From positions 1 to 13,590 of the forward strand of contig JANRKG010000273.1 in NCBI GenBank assembly GCA_033763635.1: 13,590 nucleotides of DNA, read 5' to 3'. Below are positions 1-7,397 of the stretch, piece after piece. Source of the stretch: JANRKG01 sp033763635. GTDB taxonomy: Bacteria > Cyanobacteriota > Cyanobacteriia > GCF-001939115. Each line of letters begins with the position of its first letter. Within the stretch, counting starts at the first letter, position 1. The notes under the pieces are model-generated. The model saw only the letters and a list, made by a program, of their open reading frames with translations. It did not search any database and was not told where the DNA came from. A program made the translations under genes and the position numbers.

Positions 1-356
1 TAGAGGTAGCCGTCAGACCCTACCGCTCTCCCCACATCAAGTTTGCCTCTGGAGTTGGGAGGCAGTTCAATGGTGGGATTGTCCACATATCCCCGCACCG
101 TCCCATCCAACCCCCCATCCGCCAGAATCCCTCCCAGCGGCCCGTCTCCTTTAACCCGAATATTCACCCGTGAACCGGGGCGCTTCATACTGGAGGCCAG
201 GAGTAAGCTCGCTGCCATTGTTCGCCCTAATGCCGCAGTCGCTACATAGGACAGTTTGTGCCGTTGTCTGGCCTCTTCTGTCAAGCGAGTGGTAATTACC
301 CCGACTGTGCGGATACCCCCATCAGCCGCTGTTGCCCGGATTAGCTGATCCGCCAT
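1..356 (-). CDS. hslO: Hsp33 redox-regulated chaperone, N-terminal part (runs off window)
   Basis: Reading leftward from the ATG at 356, 118 codons are open to the window edge with no stop. The product begins MADQLIRATAADGGIR and continues through RHKLSYVATAALGRTMAA, SMKRPGSRVNIRVKGDG and a Gly/Asp-rich stretch ending in DVGRAVGSDGYL. This matches the N-terminal substrate-binding domain of cyanobacterial Hsp33. In this family a C-terminal zinc-binding Cys cluster senses oxidation and switches on holdase activity in the cytoplasm; that part lies outside the window, so the redox switch cannot be checked. The start is supported by AAGGA at 362-366, five bases from the ATG. A TACAAT -10 candidate lies at 392-397 on the same strand. 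The gene is divergent from the SRPBCC gene. The family call comes from memory of the family sequence. Confidence 0.9.
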   Translation of the reverse strand, partial: MADQLIRATAADGGIRTVGVITTRLTEEARQRHKLSYVATAALGRTMAASLLLASSMKRPGSRVNIRVKGDGPLGGILADGGLDGTVRGYVDNPTIELPPNSRGKLDVGRAVGSDGYL

Positions 357-391
357 GAAAATCCTTACATTTATTTACACTACTTTTTTAT

Positions 392-397
392 ATTGTA
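392..397 (-). promoter_or_regulatory. Candidate -10 box of hslO
   Basis: The minus strand reads TACAAT here, about 36 bases upstream of the hslO ATG. Seventeen bases further upstream is TGTTTC, only a weak match to a -35 box. The position is plausible but unsupported by other data. Confidence 0.3.
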
Positions 398-475
398 GTT
401 CTCAGACAAGTGCCGAAACATTCAATCTCTAGAGAGATGGTCCCTGCATCACCTCCCTTGTCATACTAATAATCA

Positions 476-916
476 ATGCTGCCCTTTACAATTCTTAAAA
501 TTAATCCCATGCTAGGAACCCTCCAACAGAGCAACCTTCGTATTGAATTGGATGCGTCTGCCTCCACAGTGCGGGAAAGCCTGGTCAAACCAGCTTTGTT
601 ACAACAGTGGCTCTGGCCCCAACGTCTTCCGGAGGGGCTTCCCGAAGAACTTCAGTCTGGCGCGAAGTTTACCACCTGCTTAGGACCGATCGCCGTTCAC
701 CATCAAGTGCAAACCTTAGAATCCGATCGCCTTGTTTTGCTACTCAGTCAAGGAATCGATGGTTTCCATGAATGGATTTGGGGCGATGGCTGGGTGCAAT
801 CTCGTTTGGAAGGAGTCACCCTGCTTCCCATAAATTTGGGACAAACTGTAAGTCTGTGGCGACTTCGCGAATATTTGGTGGAACGCGAAAAACACGGTTC
901 TAAAGTTAGCCTTTAG
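476..916 (+). CDS. SRPBCC/START-like small protein, function unknown
   Basis: This is a soluble protein of 146 residues with no signal peptide or membrane segment. The region LRIELDASASTVRESLV, followed by PALLQQWLWP, resembles the start of SRPBCC (START/Bet v 1-like) domains, in which a strand and two helices precede a hydrophobic ligand cavity. Later strands (FTTCLGPIAVHHQVQTL, then DRLVLLLSQ) and a C-terminal helix (LWRLREYLVEREKHG) fit the helix-grip order. No catalytic residue is evident, so the ligand cannot be named. The ATG at 509 (MLGTLQQSNLR) is an equally plausible start because the eleven extra residues look non-domain; neither start has a clear Shine-Dalgarno. The stop is 55 bp before the RND adaptor gene on the same strand, so co-transcription is possible but unproven. 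The family assignment rests on pattern, not on a strong motif. Confidence 0.65.
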   Translation: MLPFTILKINPMLGTLQQSNLRIELDASASTVRESLVKPALLQQWLWPQRLPEGLPEELQSGAKFTTCLGPIAVHHQVQTLESDRLVLLLSQGIDGFHEWIWGDGWVQSRLEGVTLLPINLGQTVSLWRLREYLVEREKHGSKVSL

Positions 917-971
917 AATATTTTTAGATTTCTTAAAATTTTGTATCCTTAACTCCCTCAGGAGCAACATA

Positions 972-2336
972 ATGACACGCAAACGGTTCTGGGTTACGGG
1001 TCCGGTTTCCTGGCGACTCATGACTCCTGTAGCTCTGATGGGATGTTTGGCCTTCCTTCCGGGCTGTGGCCTTTTGCCCCGGAGTGCAGCAGATGCTCAG
1101 GCTCCCCAGCGATCGGGAGGAGGCCCAAACCAGGCAACGCCTGTTGATGTGGCAGTCGCACGTTTGGGAGTGTTACGGGAAGCTACTGAATATACAGGCT
1201 CCACTCGCCCTTTCCGAGAAGTGTTGGTGCGCTCCCAGGTGGAAGGGCAATTGCTGGACTTAACGGTTGACGTAGGCGATCGGGTGGCAGCAGGGCAACT
1301 ACTCGCTCGCCTGGATGAGGATGTCCTCATAACGGCAGTGCTGAATGCCGAAGGGGAGTTAGCGTCTCGGCGATCGGAGATTGCCAGTGCTGAGAATCAG
1401 GTGAGTGATGCCCGGACGCAGGTAGAGCAAGCCCGGTTAGCGCTCCAACAGGCACGGGCTGATGCAAATCGTCTGCAACAATTGTTCCGCAATGGCGCGA
1501 TTTCGGCGCAACAGGCAGAAATCTCCCAGACCCAGGCCCGGACGGCCGAACAGGTCTTGCGATCGGCTCAGGATCGGGTCCGCATTCAACAACAGGCGAT
1601 CGTGGCGGCTCAGGGGCGGGTGGCAGCGCAACAGGCGATTGTGGCGCAAGCGCAAGAGCGGCGGTCCTATGCCACCATCCAGGCACCGATCGCGGGTGCA
1701 GTGCTGGCTCGTTCAACGGAAACAGGCAATCTCCTGCAACCGGGAAGTGAGATTCTTCGACTAGGGGATTTTAGTCAGGTGAAAGTTGTGGTGCAGGTCT
1801 CCGAGTTGGAATTGCCCAATATTCGCGTCGGACAAACTGCCCGTGTGCGGTTGGATGCGTTGCCAAATCTTCCACTGACAGGACGGGTAGCCCGGATTGC
1901 ACCCGCCGCAGACTCAACGGCGCGCCTCATTCCGGTGGAAGTCACGATTCCCAATCCGGGAGGTCAGTTAAGCAGTGGGTTGCTGGCACGAGTTAGTTTT
2001 GTCCGTCGCACTGCTCAACGGGTGATTGTTCCGGTCAGCGCGTTACAGGAGTCGGGCAAGGGCAAACGGGGCGGACCCTCTGGGGGGGGCGATCGGTCTG
2101 CCAAACCGCAACGGCCCACCCAATCCACTGTGTTTGTGTTAGAAGGACAAGCCCCTGATTTTCAAGTGGCTCCTCGAACGGTCAGGCTGGGGCAACAGGT
2201 GGATGGGAAAACAGAAATTCTCTCTGGGTTGAAACCGGGCGATCGTTTTGTGGTGCGATCGGGTAGACCGCTCAATCCCGGTGATGCGGTGCGCCTGAGT
2301 ATGCTGTCGGAAGGGGAACCGCAGCAACAAAAGTAA
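972..2336 (+). CDS. RND efflux periplasmic adaptor (membrane fusion) lipoprotein
   Basis: This 454-residue HlyD/AcrA-type adaptor links an RND permease to an outer-membrane channel. The N-terminus has a basic region (MTRKR), a hydrophobic stretch and a lipobox LPGC with the acylated Cys at residue 32, so it is probably a lipoprotein facing the periplasm. Residues about 88-118 form the first lipoyl half-domain (VEGQLLDLTVDVGDRV then GQLLARLDE). Residues about 120-235 are a Gln/Ala/Arg-rich heptad coiled-coil hairpin. The second lipoyl half follows (YATIQAPIAGAVLARS), then beta-barrel and membrane-proximal domains. A Gly/Lys-rich insert (ESGKGKRGGPSGGGDRSAKP) at about 360-380 interrupts the membrane-proximal domain. 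AGGAG at 960-964 with a 7-base spacer fixes the start. The permease gene follows after 113 bp with no terminator seen. Substrate unknown. Confidence 0.92.
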   Translation: MTRKRFWVTGPVSWRLMTPVALMGCLAFLPGCGLLPRSAADAQAPQRSGGGPNQATPVDVAVARLGVLREATEYTGSTRPFREVLVRSQVEGQLLDLTVDVGDRVAAGQLLARLDEDVLITAVLNAEGELASRRSEIASAENQVSDARTQVEQARLALQQARADANRLQQLFRNGAISAQQAEISQTQARTAEQVLRSAQDRVRIQQQAIVAAQGRVAAQQAIVAQAQERRSYATIQAPIAGAVLARSTETGNLLQPGSEILRLGDFSQVKVVVQVSELELPNIRVGQTARVRLDALPNLPLTGRVARIAPAADSTARLIPVEVTIPNPGGQLSSGLLARVSFVRRTAQRVIVPVSALQESGKGKRGGPSGGGDRSAKPQRPTQSTVFVLEGQAPDFQVAPRTVRLGQQVDGKTEILSGLKPGDRFVVRSGRPLNPGDAVRLSMLSEGEPQQQK

Positions 2337-2449
2337 ACCTAAATTGGGCAAGTCGGGTCTATTAAAGAGAATTGTTCTGTTACTCCAGCGATCGGTGCTG
2401 AAGTGACCCATTTCATTGAATGCAAATTGCTCTCTAGCGGGAATGAATT

Positions 2450-5400
2450 ATGAACTCCGGAAGCGCGAATTTTAGCCTCAGTGCCCTTTCGATTCGTCGC
2501 CACATCGGAACGTTGATGTTAACCCTGGCGGTGATTATTCTGGGGGTCTTTTTCGTTTTTCGGCTGCAAGTTGATCTGCTTCCTGCCATTACCTATCCCC
2601 GCATTGGGGTTGAAGTGGATGCACCCGGTATTTCGCCGGAAGTCGCGATCGATGAGATTACTCGCCCCCTAGAAGAAGCCCTGACGGCAACCCAAGGGGT
2701 GCAGCAAATCTTTTCGCGCACCAGAGAGGGACGGGTGCGGGTTGATATGTTCTTTGCCCCTGGCAGTAATATCGATCAATCTCTGAACGATGCGACTGCT
2801 GCCTATAACCGCGCCCGCAACCAACTTCCCGACGATTTAGAAAGCCCACGCATTTTTAAGATTGACCCTTCCCAACTCCCAGTCTATGAATTCGCGTTGA
2901 CTTCCAACACCCTCAGCAACAAAGAACTGCGAATCTTCGCGGATGAGGAGTTGGGGCGAGAGTTGAGCGTCGTCCCCGGTGTGGCTGGGGTAGACGTGGC
3001 TGGCGGAGTGCGAGAGGAAGTGCGGGTGAAGGTGGACCTCGATCGCCTCCAGGCAATGGGGGTCGGCCTCACGGATGTTTTGAACCAACTCACGGAACGG
3101 AACCAGGACATCTCGGGGGGACGCATTCAAAGTTCAGAATTTGAACCACTGACTCGCACGATAGGTCGCTTTCAAGAAGCCAGTGAGATTGAGAATCTCT
3201 CTTTTGAAGTGGGCGGGCAAACTGCTTCGACGGAGGTGCAACCCAACTTAACTCGACGGGTTTACATGCGGGATTTTGCCCAGGTGATTGATGACGCACA
3301 AGACCAACGATTATTTGTGTTCCTGGCGGATAAGAATTCTGGGGAGCGGCAACAGGCCGTGAAGGTCAGTGTCCAGAAGCAACCCGATGCCAACACGATC
3401 GAAGTGGTCGATGGGGTAAAAAAACGGATTGAAGAGTTGCGTCAGGCAGGTCTGATTCCAGAGGGGACGAACCTGTTACCTACCCTGGACGAATCTTTTT
3501 TCATTCGCAATGCGATTTCCAATGTGACCAGTTCAGGATTGGTTGGGGCTTTGCTGGCGGGTCTGGCCGTTCTGTTATTTCTGGGATCAATTCGGCAAAC
3601 TCTGATCATTGTATTGGCGATTCCCCTGGGAACCCTGGCGGCGATCGTTTTAATGGGGCTATTCGACCTGTCCTTAAACCTATTTAGTCTGGGAGGATTG
3701 GCCCTGGGCGTGGGGAGTGTGGTGGACTGCTCGATCGTGATGATGGAGACGATTGCCGAACGGTTGGGAATTGTACCTGGACGAGATGTGGATTTACACC
3801 TCAGTCGGGAGGAAGTGATCCAGCAAGCGGAGGAAAGTAGCCAAACGGTCGAATCAGCCCTGATTGCCTCTACCAGTACAAATTTAGTCTCGGTGTTGCC
3901 CTTTCTCCTGCTGGGAGGGTTTGTCTCCCTTCTTTTTAATGAGTTAATTCTCACCATTAGTTTCTCTGCTGCTGCGTCTATCCTGGTAGCCGTGACGGTT
4001 GTTCCGGCTCTGGCTTCTCGCCTGTTTGCCATTCGTTGGTCCAGTAATATTCACCGAATTTGGCCCCTGAAGCAATTTACCCGTCGCTTTGAGGCATCCA
4101 TTATCAGCTATGGACGATTCCTGCGGGTTCTTCTGCGTCATCAAGTGGTGACGGTGATTGTGATTTTTGCGGTGTTTGGAGTGGGTGGGGTTGCGCTGGG
4201 AGGCCAACTTTCCCAGGAGCTACTTCCTCGAATTAATACGGGGCAGGTCAGTCTCATCGCCCAGTTTCCTCCTGGAATACCTCTGGAAACGAATTTGAAG
4301 GTAACCGAGGAACTGGACAAGATTTTGTTGGCCCAGCCTGGAACCGAGTACATCTTTACAACAGCAGGGGGAAATCTGTTTGGGCGCAATACTACCCAAA
4401 ATGCCCTGCGAAGTTCCAGTACAGTCACCCTTAAATCCGGTACGAGTAGTGATGCATTTATCACTCAGGCGACTCGCCAGATTAATCAACTCAACCTGGC
4501 AGGAGTTCGGGTTCGGCTCACGCCGGGTCGGGTGCGAGGACTGATCTTGAATAATTCCCCTGCCTTTGGGGCTGATATTGACCTGGCACTTCAGGGGCCT
4601 AACCTGGATGTACTGCAACAGGCAACCCGCCAGGTGCTTCAGATTCTGGATGAGAAAGTCCCTGCTGCCACGTTTCGCCCGGATGCCGATCCTCGTCAAC
4701 CCGAGGTGCAGGTGCGTCCCGATTGGGAACGGGCGGCCCTGGTAGGCATCACCGCTCAAGATATTGGTCGGACGGTGGAAACGGCGATCGTCGGGTCTAC
4801 CCCGACCCAGTTGCAACGGGGTAATCGCCTGGTGGATGTACGGGTGCAATTAGACCAATCCCTCATACAGCGTCCTTCCCAGCTAGGAAATTTGCCGTTA
4901 TTTATTCAAGATAACCGTCCGGTGCGGTTATCTGATGTAGCCCGCATTGAAGAGGGGCAGGCTCCTGGAGAAATTCAGCGAATCAACCAGCGAGATATTT
5001 CTCTGATTATCGGCAATCTCAGTAAGGGAGCCAGTTTGGGGCAGGCCATCACTCAGATCAAAACGGCGCTTGCAGACGTGGAGTTACCAGATGAGGTACG
5101 GGTGTTGCCCAGTTCGGCGGAAGCTTCAAATCAGCAGTTACAGCAAGCATTTGTGGTACTGGGAGGATTGGCGATCTTTCTGGTGTTCGTCGTGATGGCG
5201 GTCCAGTACAACTCTTTGGTGGACCCCTTTGTGATTCTGTTTACGGTGCCGCTGGCTTTGGTAGGGGGGATGGTGGGCCTCTACATTGCTCGTAGCCCTG
5301 CTGACAATGCCCAAACTCCCTTCGATGCCTATCTGAATGGAACCCCAATGCCGATTGGAATTACGGTTTTGGTTGGAGTTGTGCTGATGATTGGGATTGT

Positions 5401-5779
5401 AGTCAACAACGCGATCGTCATGGTAGAGATGGCCAATCAGATTCGGGAAGGGAAAGGGGTCGATCGTCAGACCGCAATCCTGATAGCTGCTCCGCAACGA
5501 TTACGCCCGATCCTGATGACAACCATTACAACTGTTTTGGGAACATTTCCCTTGGCCTTAGGGTTGGGGCAGGGCGCAGAGTTTTTGCAACCCCTGGGAG
5601 TCGTAGTTTTTGCAGGACTTTCCCTGGCAACCCTCCTTACTCTGTTCTTAATTCCCTGTCTCTATGTGCTGTTGCACGATTGGGTGGCTCTGTTATCCAA
5701 TTACCGCTTTCAGTTTCCTAAACTGCGTCCTCTCATTGCAATGCTGCGGAATCGTATGCTTCTAAGCCGTAAGCGTTGA
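2450..5779 (+). CDS. RND family efflux permease (HAE1/AcrB-like)
   Basis: At 1109 residues this is somewhat longer than typical HAE1 pumps (about 1030-1060). It is an inner-membrane proton-driven exporter that normally acts as a trimer with the adaptor encoded just upstream. TM1 is at about 20-38, followed by the conserved DLLPAITYPRIGVEVDAPG. A first TM bundle starts near 364 and a second near 901, each after a large periplasmic porter region; TM7 is near 566. The TM4 motif reads VVDCSIVMMET: D426 aligns with AcrB D407, but C427 replaces D408. The TM10 motif reads GIVVNNAIVMVEMANQ, so N986 replaces AcrB K940. Extra residues occur at about 438-455 (cytoplasmic, after TM4) and 947-965 (periplasmic, between TM9 and TM10). 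The C-terminal segment RPILMTTITTVLGTFPLALG is canonical. No outer-membrane channel gene is adjacent. Substrate cannot be inferred. Confidence 0.93.
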   Translation: MNSGSANFSLSALSIRRHIGTLMLTLAVIILGVFFVFRLQVDLLPAITYPRIGVEVDAPGISPEVAIDEITRPLEEALTATQGVQQIFSRTREGRVRVDMFFAPGSNIDQSLNDATAAYNRARNQLPDDLESPRIFKIDPSQLPVYEFALTSNTLSNKELRIFADEELGRELSVVPGVAGVDVAGGVREEVRVKVDLDRLQAMGVGLTDVLNQLTERNQDISGGRIQSSEFEPLTRTIGRFQEASEIENLSFEVGGQTASTEVQPNLTRRVYMRDFAQVIDDAQDQRLFVFLADKNSGERQQAVKVSVQKQPDANTIEVVDGVKKRIEELRQAGLIPEGTNLLPTLDESFFIRNAISNVTSSGLVGALLAGLAVLLFLGSIRQTLIIVLAIPLGTLAAIVLMGLFDLSLNLFSLGGLALGVGSVVDCSIVMMETIAERLGIVPGRDVDLHLSREEVIQQAEESSQTVESALIASTSTNLVSVLPFLLLGGFVSLLFNELILTISFSAAASILVAVTVVPALASRLFAIRWSSNIHRIWPLKQFTRRFEASIISYGRFLRVLLRHQVVTVIVIFAVFGVGGVALGGQLSQELLPRINTGQVSLIAQFPPGIPLETNLKVTEELDKILLAQPGTEYIFTTAGGNLFGRNTTQNALRSSSTVTLKSGTSSDAFITQATRQINQLNLAGVRVRLTPGRVRGLILNNSPAFGADIDLALQGPNLDVLQQATRQVLQILDEKVPAATFRPDADPRQPEVQVRPDWERAALVGITAQDIGRTVETAIVGSTPTQLQRGNRLVDVRVQLDQSLIQRPSQLGNLPLFIQDNRPVRLSDVARIEEGQAPGEIQRINQRDISLIIGNLSKGASLGQAITQIKTALADVELPDEVRVLPSSAEASNQQLQQAFVVLGGLAIFLVFVVMAVQYNSLVDPFVILFTVPLALVGGMVGLYIARSPADNAQTPFDAYLNGTPMPIGITVLVGVVLMIGIVVNNAIVMVEMANQIREGKGVDRQTAILIAAPQRLRPILMTTITTVLGTFPLALGLGQGAEFLQPLGVVVFAGLSLATLLTLFLIPCLYVLLHDWVALLSNYRFQFPKLRPLIAMLRNRMLLSRKR

Positions 5780-5783
5780 GGCT

Positions 5784-6179
5784 TTAAACTTCTTCCTTGC
5801 CCCAGCCATCCATGCCCCGATAGTAGTGAATCACTTGCAGGGTATTGGCTTCAAAGGAATACTGCTCTCCTAAAATGCGGATGGTGGAGGAGCCAAAACG
5901 CCGATTCATGCGGGTCGCAATGGTAAAGATTGACCGCATCAAATGGGTTCTGACATTGCTGCTTGAACAATGGATGACTAATTCCATCCCTTCTTCAGTA
6001 GGAACAATCCACCAATCGCACAGGCTTAAGGGTGTTTCCAGGGCACTTCCTAGTGCATGCTGGAAGCGACGGTACTTCTTGATCGCCTGACTAAGTTCAC
6101 GGCCTAATAAGACATCACCGTTCTCAACGTCATAGTCAGGATTCTGAGCGTTTGTTGGGTCGTTCGGTAGGGGAGCCAT
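5784..6179 (-). CDS. Conserved-looking hypothetical protein, 131 aa
   Basis: I do not recognise this protein. It appears soluble: no signal peptide and no membrane segment. The N-terminus is Pro/Asn/Asp-rich (MAPLPNDPTNAQNPDYDVEN) and probably flexible. A helical stretch follows (LGRELSQAIKKYRRFQHALG), then a Trp pair (LCDWWIVPTEEGMELVIHC), a basic segment (RSIFTIATRMNRRFG) and a C-terminal IRILGEQYSFEANTLQVIHY. The alternation of strands and helices suggests a compact domain of about 100 residues. An AGGA lies 13 bases before the ATG, a poor ribosome binding site. The gene converges on the RND permease with only 4 bp between stop codons and is divergent from ilvC over 201 bp containing two palindromes. 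Protein-like composition, with no other good frame over the region, supports it as a real gene. No function can be assigned. Confidence 0.7.
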   Translation of the reverse strand: MAPLPNDPTNAQNPDYDVENGDVLLGRELSQAIKKYRRFQHALGSALETPLSLCDWWIVPTEEGMELVIHCSSSNVRTHLMRSIFTIATRMNRRFGSSTIRILGEQYSFEANTLQVIHYYRGMDGWGKEEV

Positions 6180-6200
6180 AGTGCAGTAGAGGTCCTGATT

Positions 6201-6221
6201 GGGAATAACTTAAGTATTCCC
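6201..6221. promoter_or_regulatory. Inverted repeat in the ilvC/hypothetical divergent spacer
   Basis: The arms GGGAATA and TATTCCC (7 bp each) flank a 7-base centre, ACTTAAG. It lies 22 bp upstream of the start of the 131-residue protein and 160 bp upstream of ilvC. It could be a protein-binding operator or a hairpin in the short leader of the hypothetical gene. Confidence 0.4.
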
Positions 6222-6229
6222 TGTTCTAA

Positions 6230-6244
6230 ATTCAAACTTTGAAT
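6230..6244. promoter_or_regulatory. Near-perfect palindrome, candidate operator
   Basis: ATTCAAA and TTTGAAT flank a single C, giving a 15-base palindrome 8 bases from the preceding inverted repeat. A further partial copy (ATTTGAA) follows directly. The symmetry and AT-rich content fit a dimeric repressor site, but I know of no named regulator with this box. Confidence 0.35.
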
Positions 6245-6317
6245 ATTTGAAGGAAAGCTTAAAGCTCGAATGGTCGAAGATTTCTCCAGAACCATCCCCT
6301 GAAAGGCTTATTGATTC

Positions 6318-6326
6318 TGGTATGAT
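6318..6326 (+). promoter_or_regulatory. Candidate extended -10 promoter of ilvC
   Basis: TGGTATGAT matches an extended -10 (TGn followed by TATGAT) about 55 bases upstream of the ilvC start. No good -35 lies at the usual distance, which is common with extended -10 promoters. Confidence 0.45.
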
Positions 6327-6380
6327 TAAACTTTTGCACACATCTATTAAGAGCATTACCTGCTGGCAGGAGAACCCCCT

Positions 6381-7376
6381 ATGGCCCGAATGTACTATGA
6401 CCCGGATGCAAACCTGGACCTTTTGAATGGAAAGACGATCGCCATTATTGGCTATGGTTCTCAAGGTCACGCCCATGCCCTGAATCTAAAGGACAGTGGG
6501 GTGAATGTGGTGGTTGGTTTGTATCCAGGTAGCAAATCTGCAAGCAAGGCTGAGCAGGCTGGGTTGACCGTTAAGCCTGTGGCGGCAGCAGCAGCAGCAG
6601 CAGACTTTATCATGATTCTGCTTCCTGATGAGGTGCAGAAAACGGTTTACAAACAGGAAATCGAACCCCACCTGACCGCTGGTAAGGTGCTGGCTTTTGC
6701 TCACGGCTTTAACATTCACTTCGCTCAGGTGGTGCCTCCCGCTGATGTGGATGTGGTAATGATTGCTCCCAAAGGCCCCGGTCATCTCGTGCGCCGGACC
6801 TATGAGCAGGGACAAGGGGTTCCCTGCCTGTTTGCCGTTTATCAAGATGCAACGGGTCAGGCTCGCGATCGGGCAATGGCTTACGCGAAGGGAATTGGTG
6901 GCACCCGCGCCGGAATTCTGGAAACCAGCTTCCGGGAAGAAACGGAAACCGACCTGTTTGGCGAACAAGTCGTGCTGTGTGGCGGGTTAAGTGCCTTGAT
7001 TAAGGCAGGGTTCGAAACGCTGGTAGCGGCAGGATATCAGCCTGAGTTGGCTTACTTTGAGTGCCTCCATGAAGTGAAGCTGATTGTCGATCTGATCGTG
7101 GAAGGTGGGTTGGCGAAGATGCGGGATAGTATCTCCAACACAGCCGAATATGGGGACCTGACGCGCGGCCCTCGAATTATCACCGATGAAACTCGCGCTG
7201 AAATGAAGAAGGTTCTCCAAGAGATTCAAACGGGGCAGTTCGCCCGCGAGTTCGTGTTAGAAAATCAGTCTGGCAAACCCGGATTCACTGCCATGCGTCG
7301 TCGCGAAGCTGAACACCCCATTGAAGAGGTTGGGAAGGATCTGCGGGCGATGTTTAGCTGGTTGAAGGATCAGTAA
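6381..7376 (+). CDS. ilvC: Ketol-acid reductoisomerase
   Basis: This class I (short) enzyme of 331 residues performs the NADPH- and Mg-dependent isomerisation and reduction of acetolactate or acetohydroxybutyrate, the second common step of valine, leucine and isoleucine synthesis in the cytoplasm. The Rossmann nucleotide site is IAIIGYGSQGHAHALNLKDSG (residues 21-41). The metal-binding C-terminal domain shows ETDLFGEQVVLCGG, then LAYFECLHEVKLIVDLI, and ISNTAEYG. AGGAG at 6368-6372 with an 8-base spacer fixes the ATG. A run of GCA codons at 6577-6602 encodes part of a seven-alanine tract before ADFIMILLPDE. The gene is apparently monocistronic: it is flanked upstream by a divergent gene and downstream by a hairpin and convergent psaK. 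Length and motifs are fully typical. Confidence 0.98.
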   Translation: MARMYYDPDANLDLLNGKTIAIIGYGSQGHAHALNLKDSGVNVVVGLYPGSKSASKAEQAGLTVKPVAAAAAAADFIMILLPDEVQKTVYKQEIEPHLTAGKVLAFAHGFNIHFAQVVPPADVDVVMIAPKGPGHLVRRTYEQGQGVPCLFAVYQDATGQARDRAMAYAKGIGGTRAGILETSFREETETDLFGEQVVLCGGLSALIKAGFETLVAAGYQPELAYFECLHEVKLIVDLIVEGGLAKMRDSISNTAEYGDLTRGPRIITDETRAEMKKVLQEIQTGQFAREFVLENQSGKPGFTAMRRREAEHPIEEVGKDLRAMFSWLKDQ

Positions 7377-7397
7377 AAAGGTTGTGAATGAGTAATC

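Noticed and set aside
43..249. 68-residue plus-strand open frame at the left edge
   Set aside because: It is antisense to the conserved Hsp33 coding sequence and is Pro/Ser-rich with no domain.
740..1021. Minus-strand open frame spanning the SRPBCC end and adaptor start
   Set aside because: It overlaps two plus-strand genes and its product looks like random translation of an AT-rich spacer.
1327..1716. Open frames on both strands inside the adaptor gene
   Set aside because: They are shadows of a GC-rich coding sequence; their products are Arg/Pro-rich and resemble no protein family.
3442..4849. Long open frames on the minus strand inside the RND gene (3442-4032, 4220-4849)
   Set aside because: They are antisense to a fully conserved permease, have low-complexity or Arg/Ser/Pro-biased composition, and lack ribosome binding sites.
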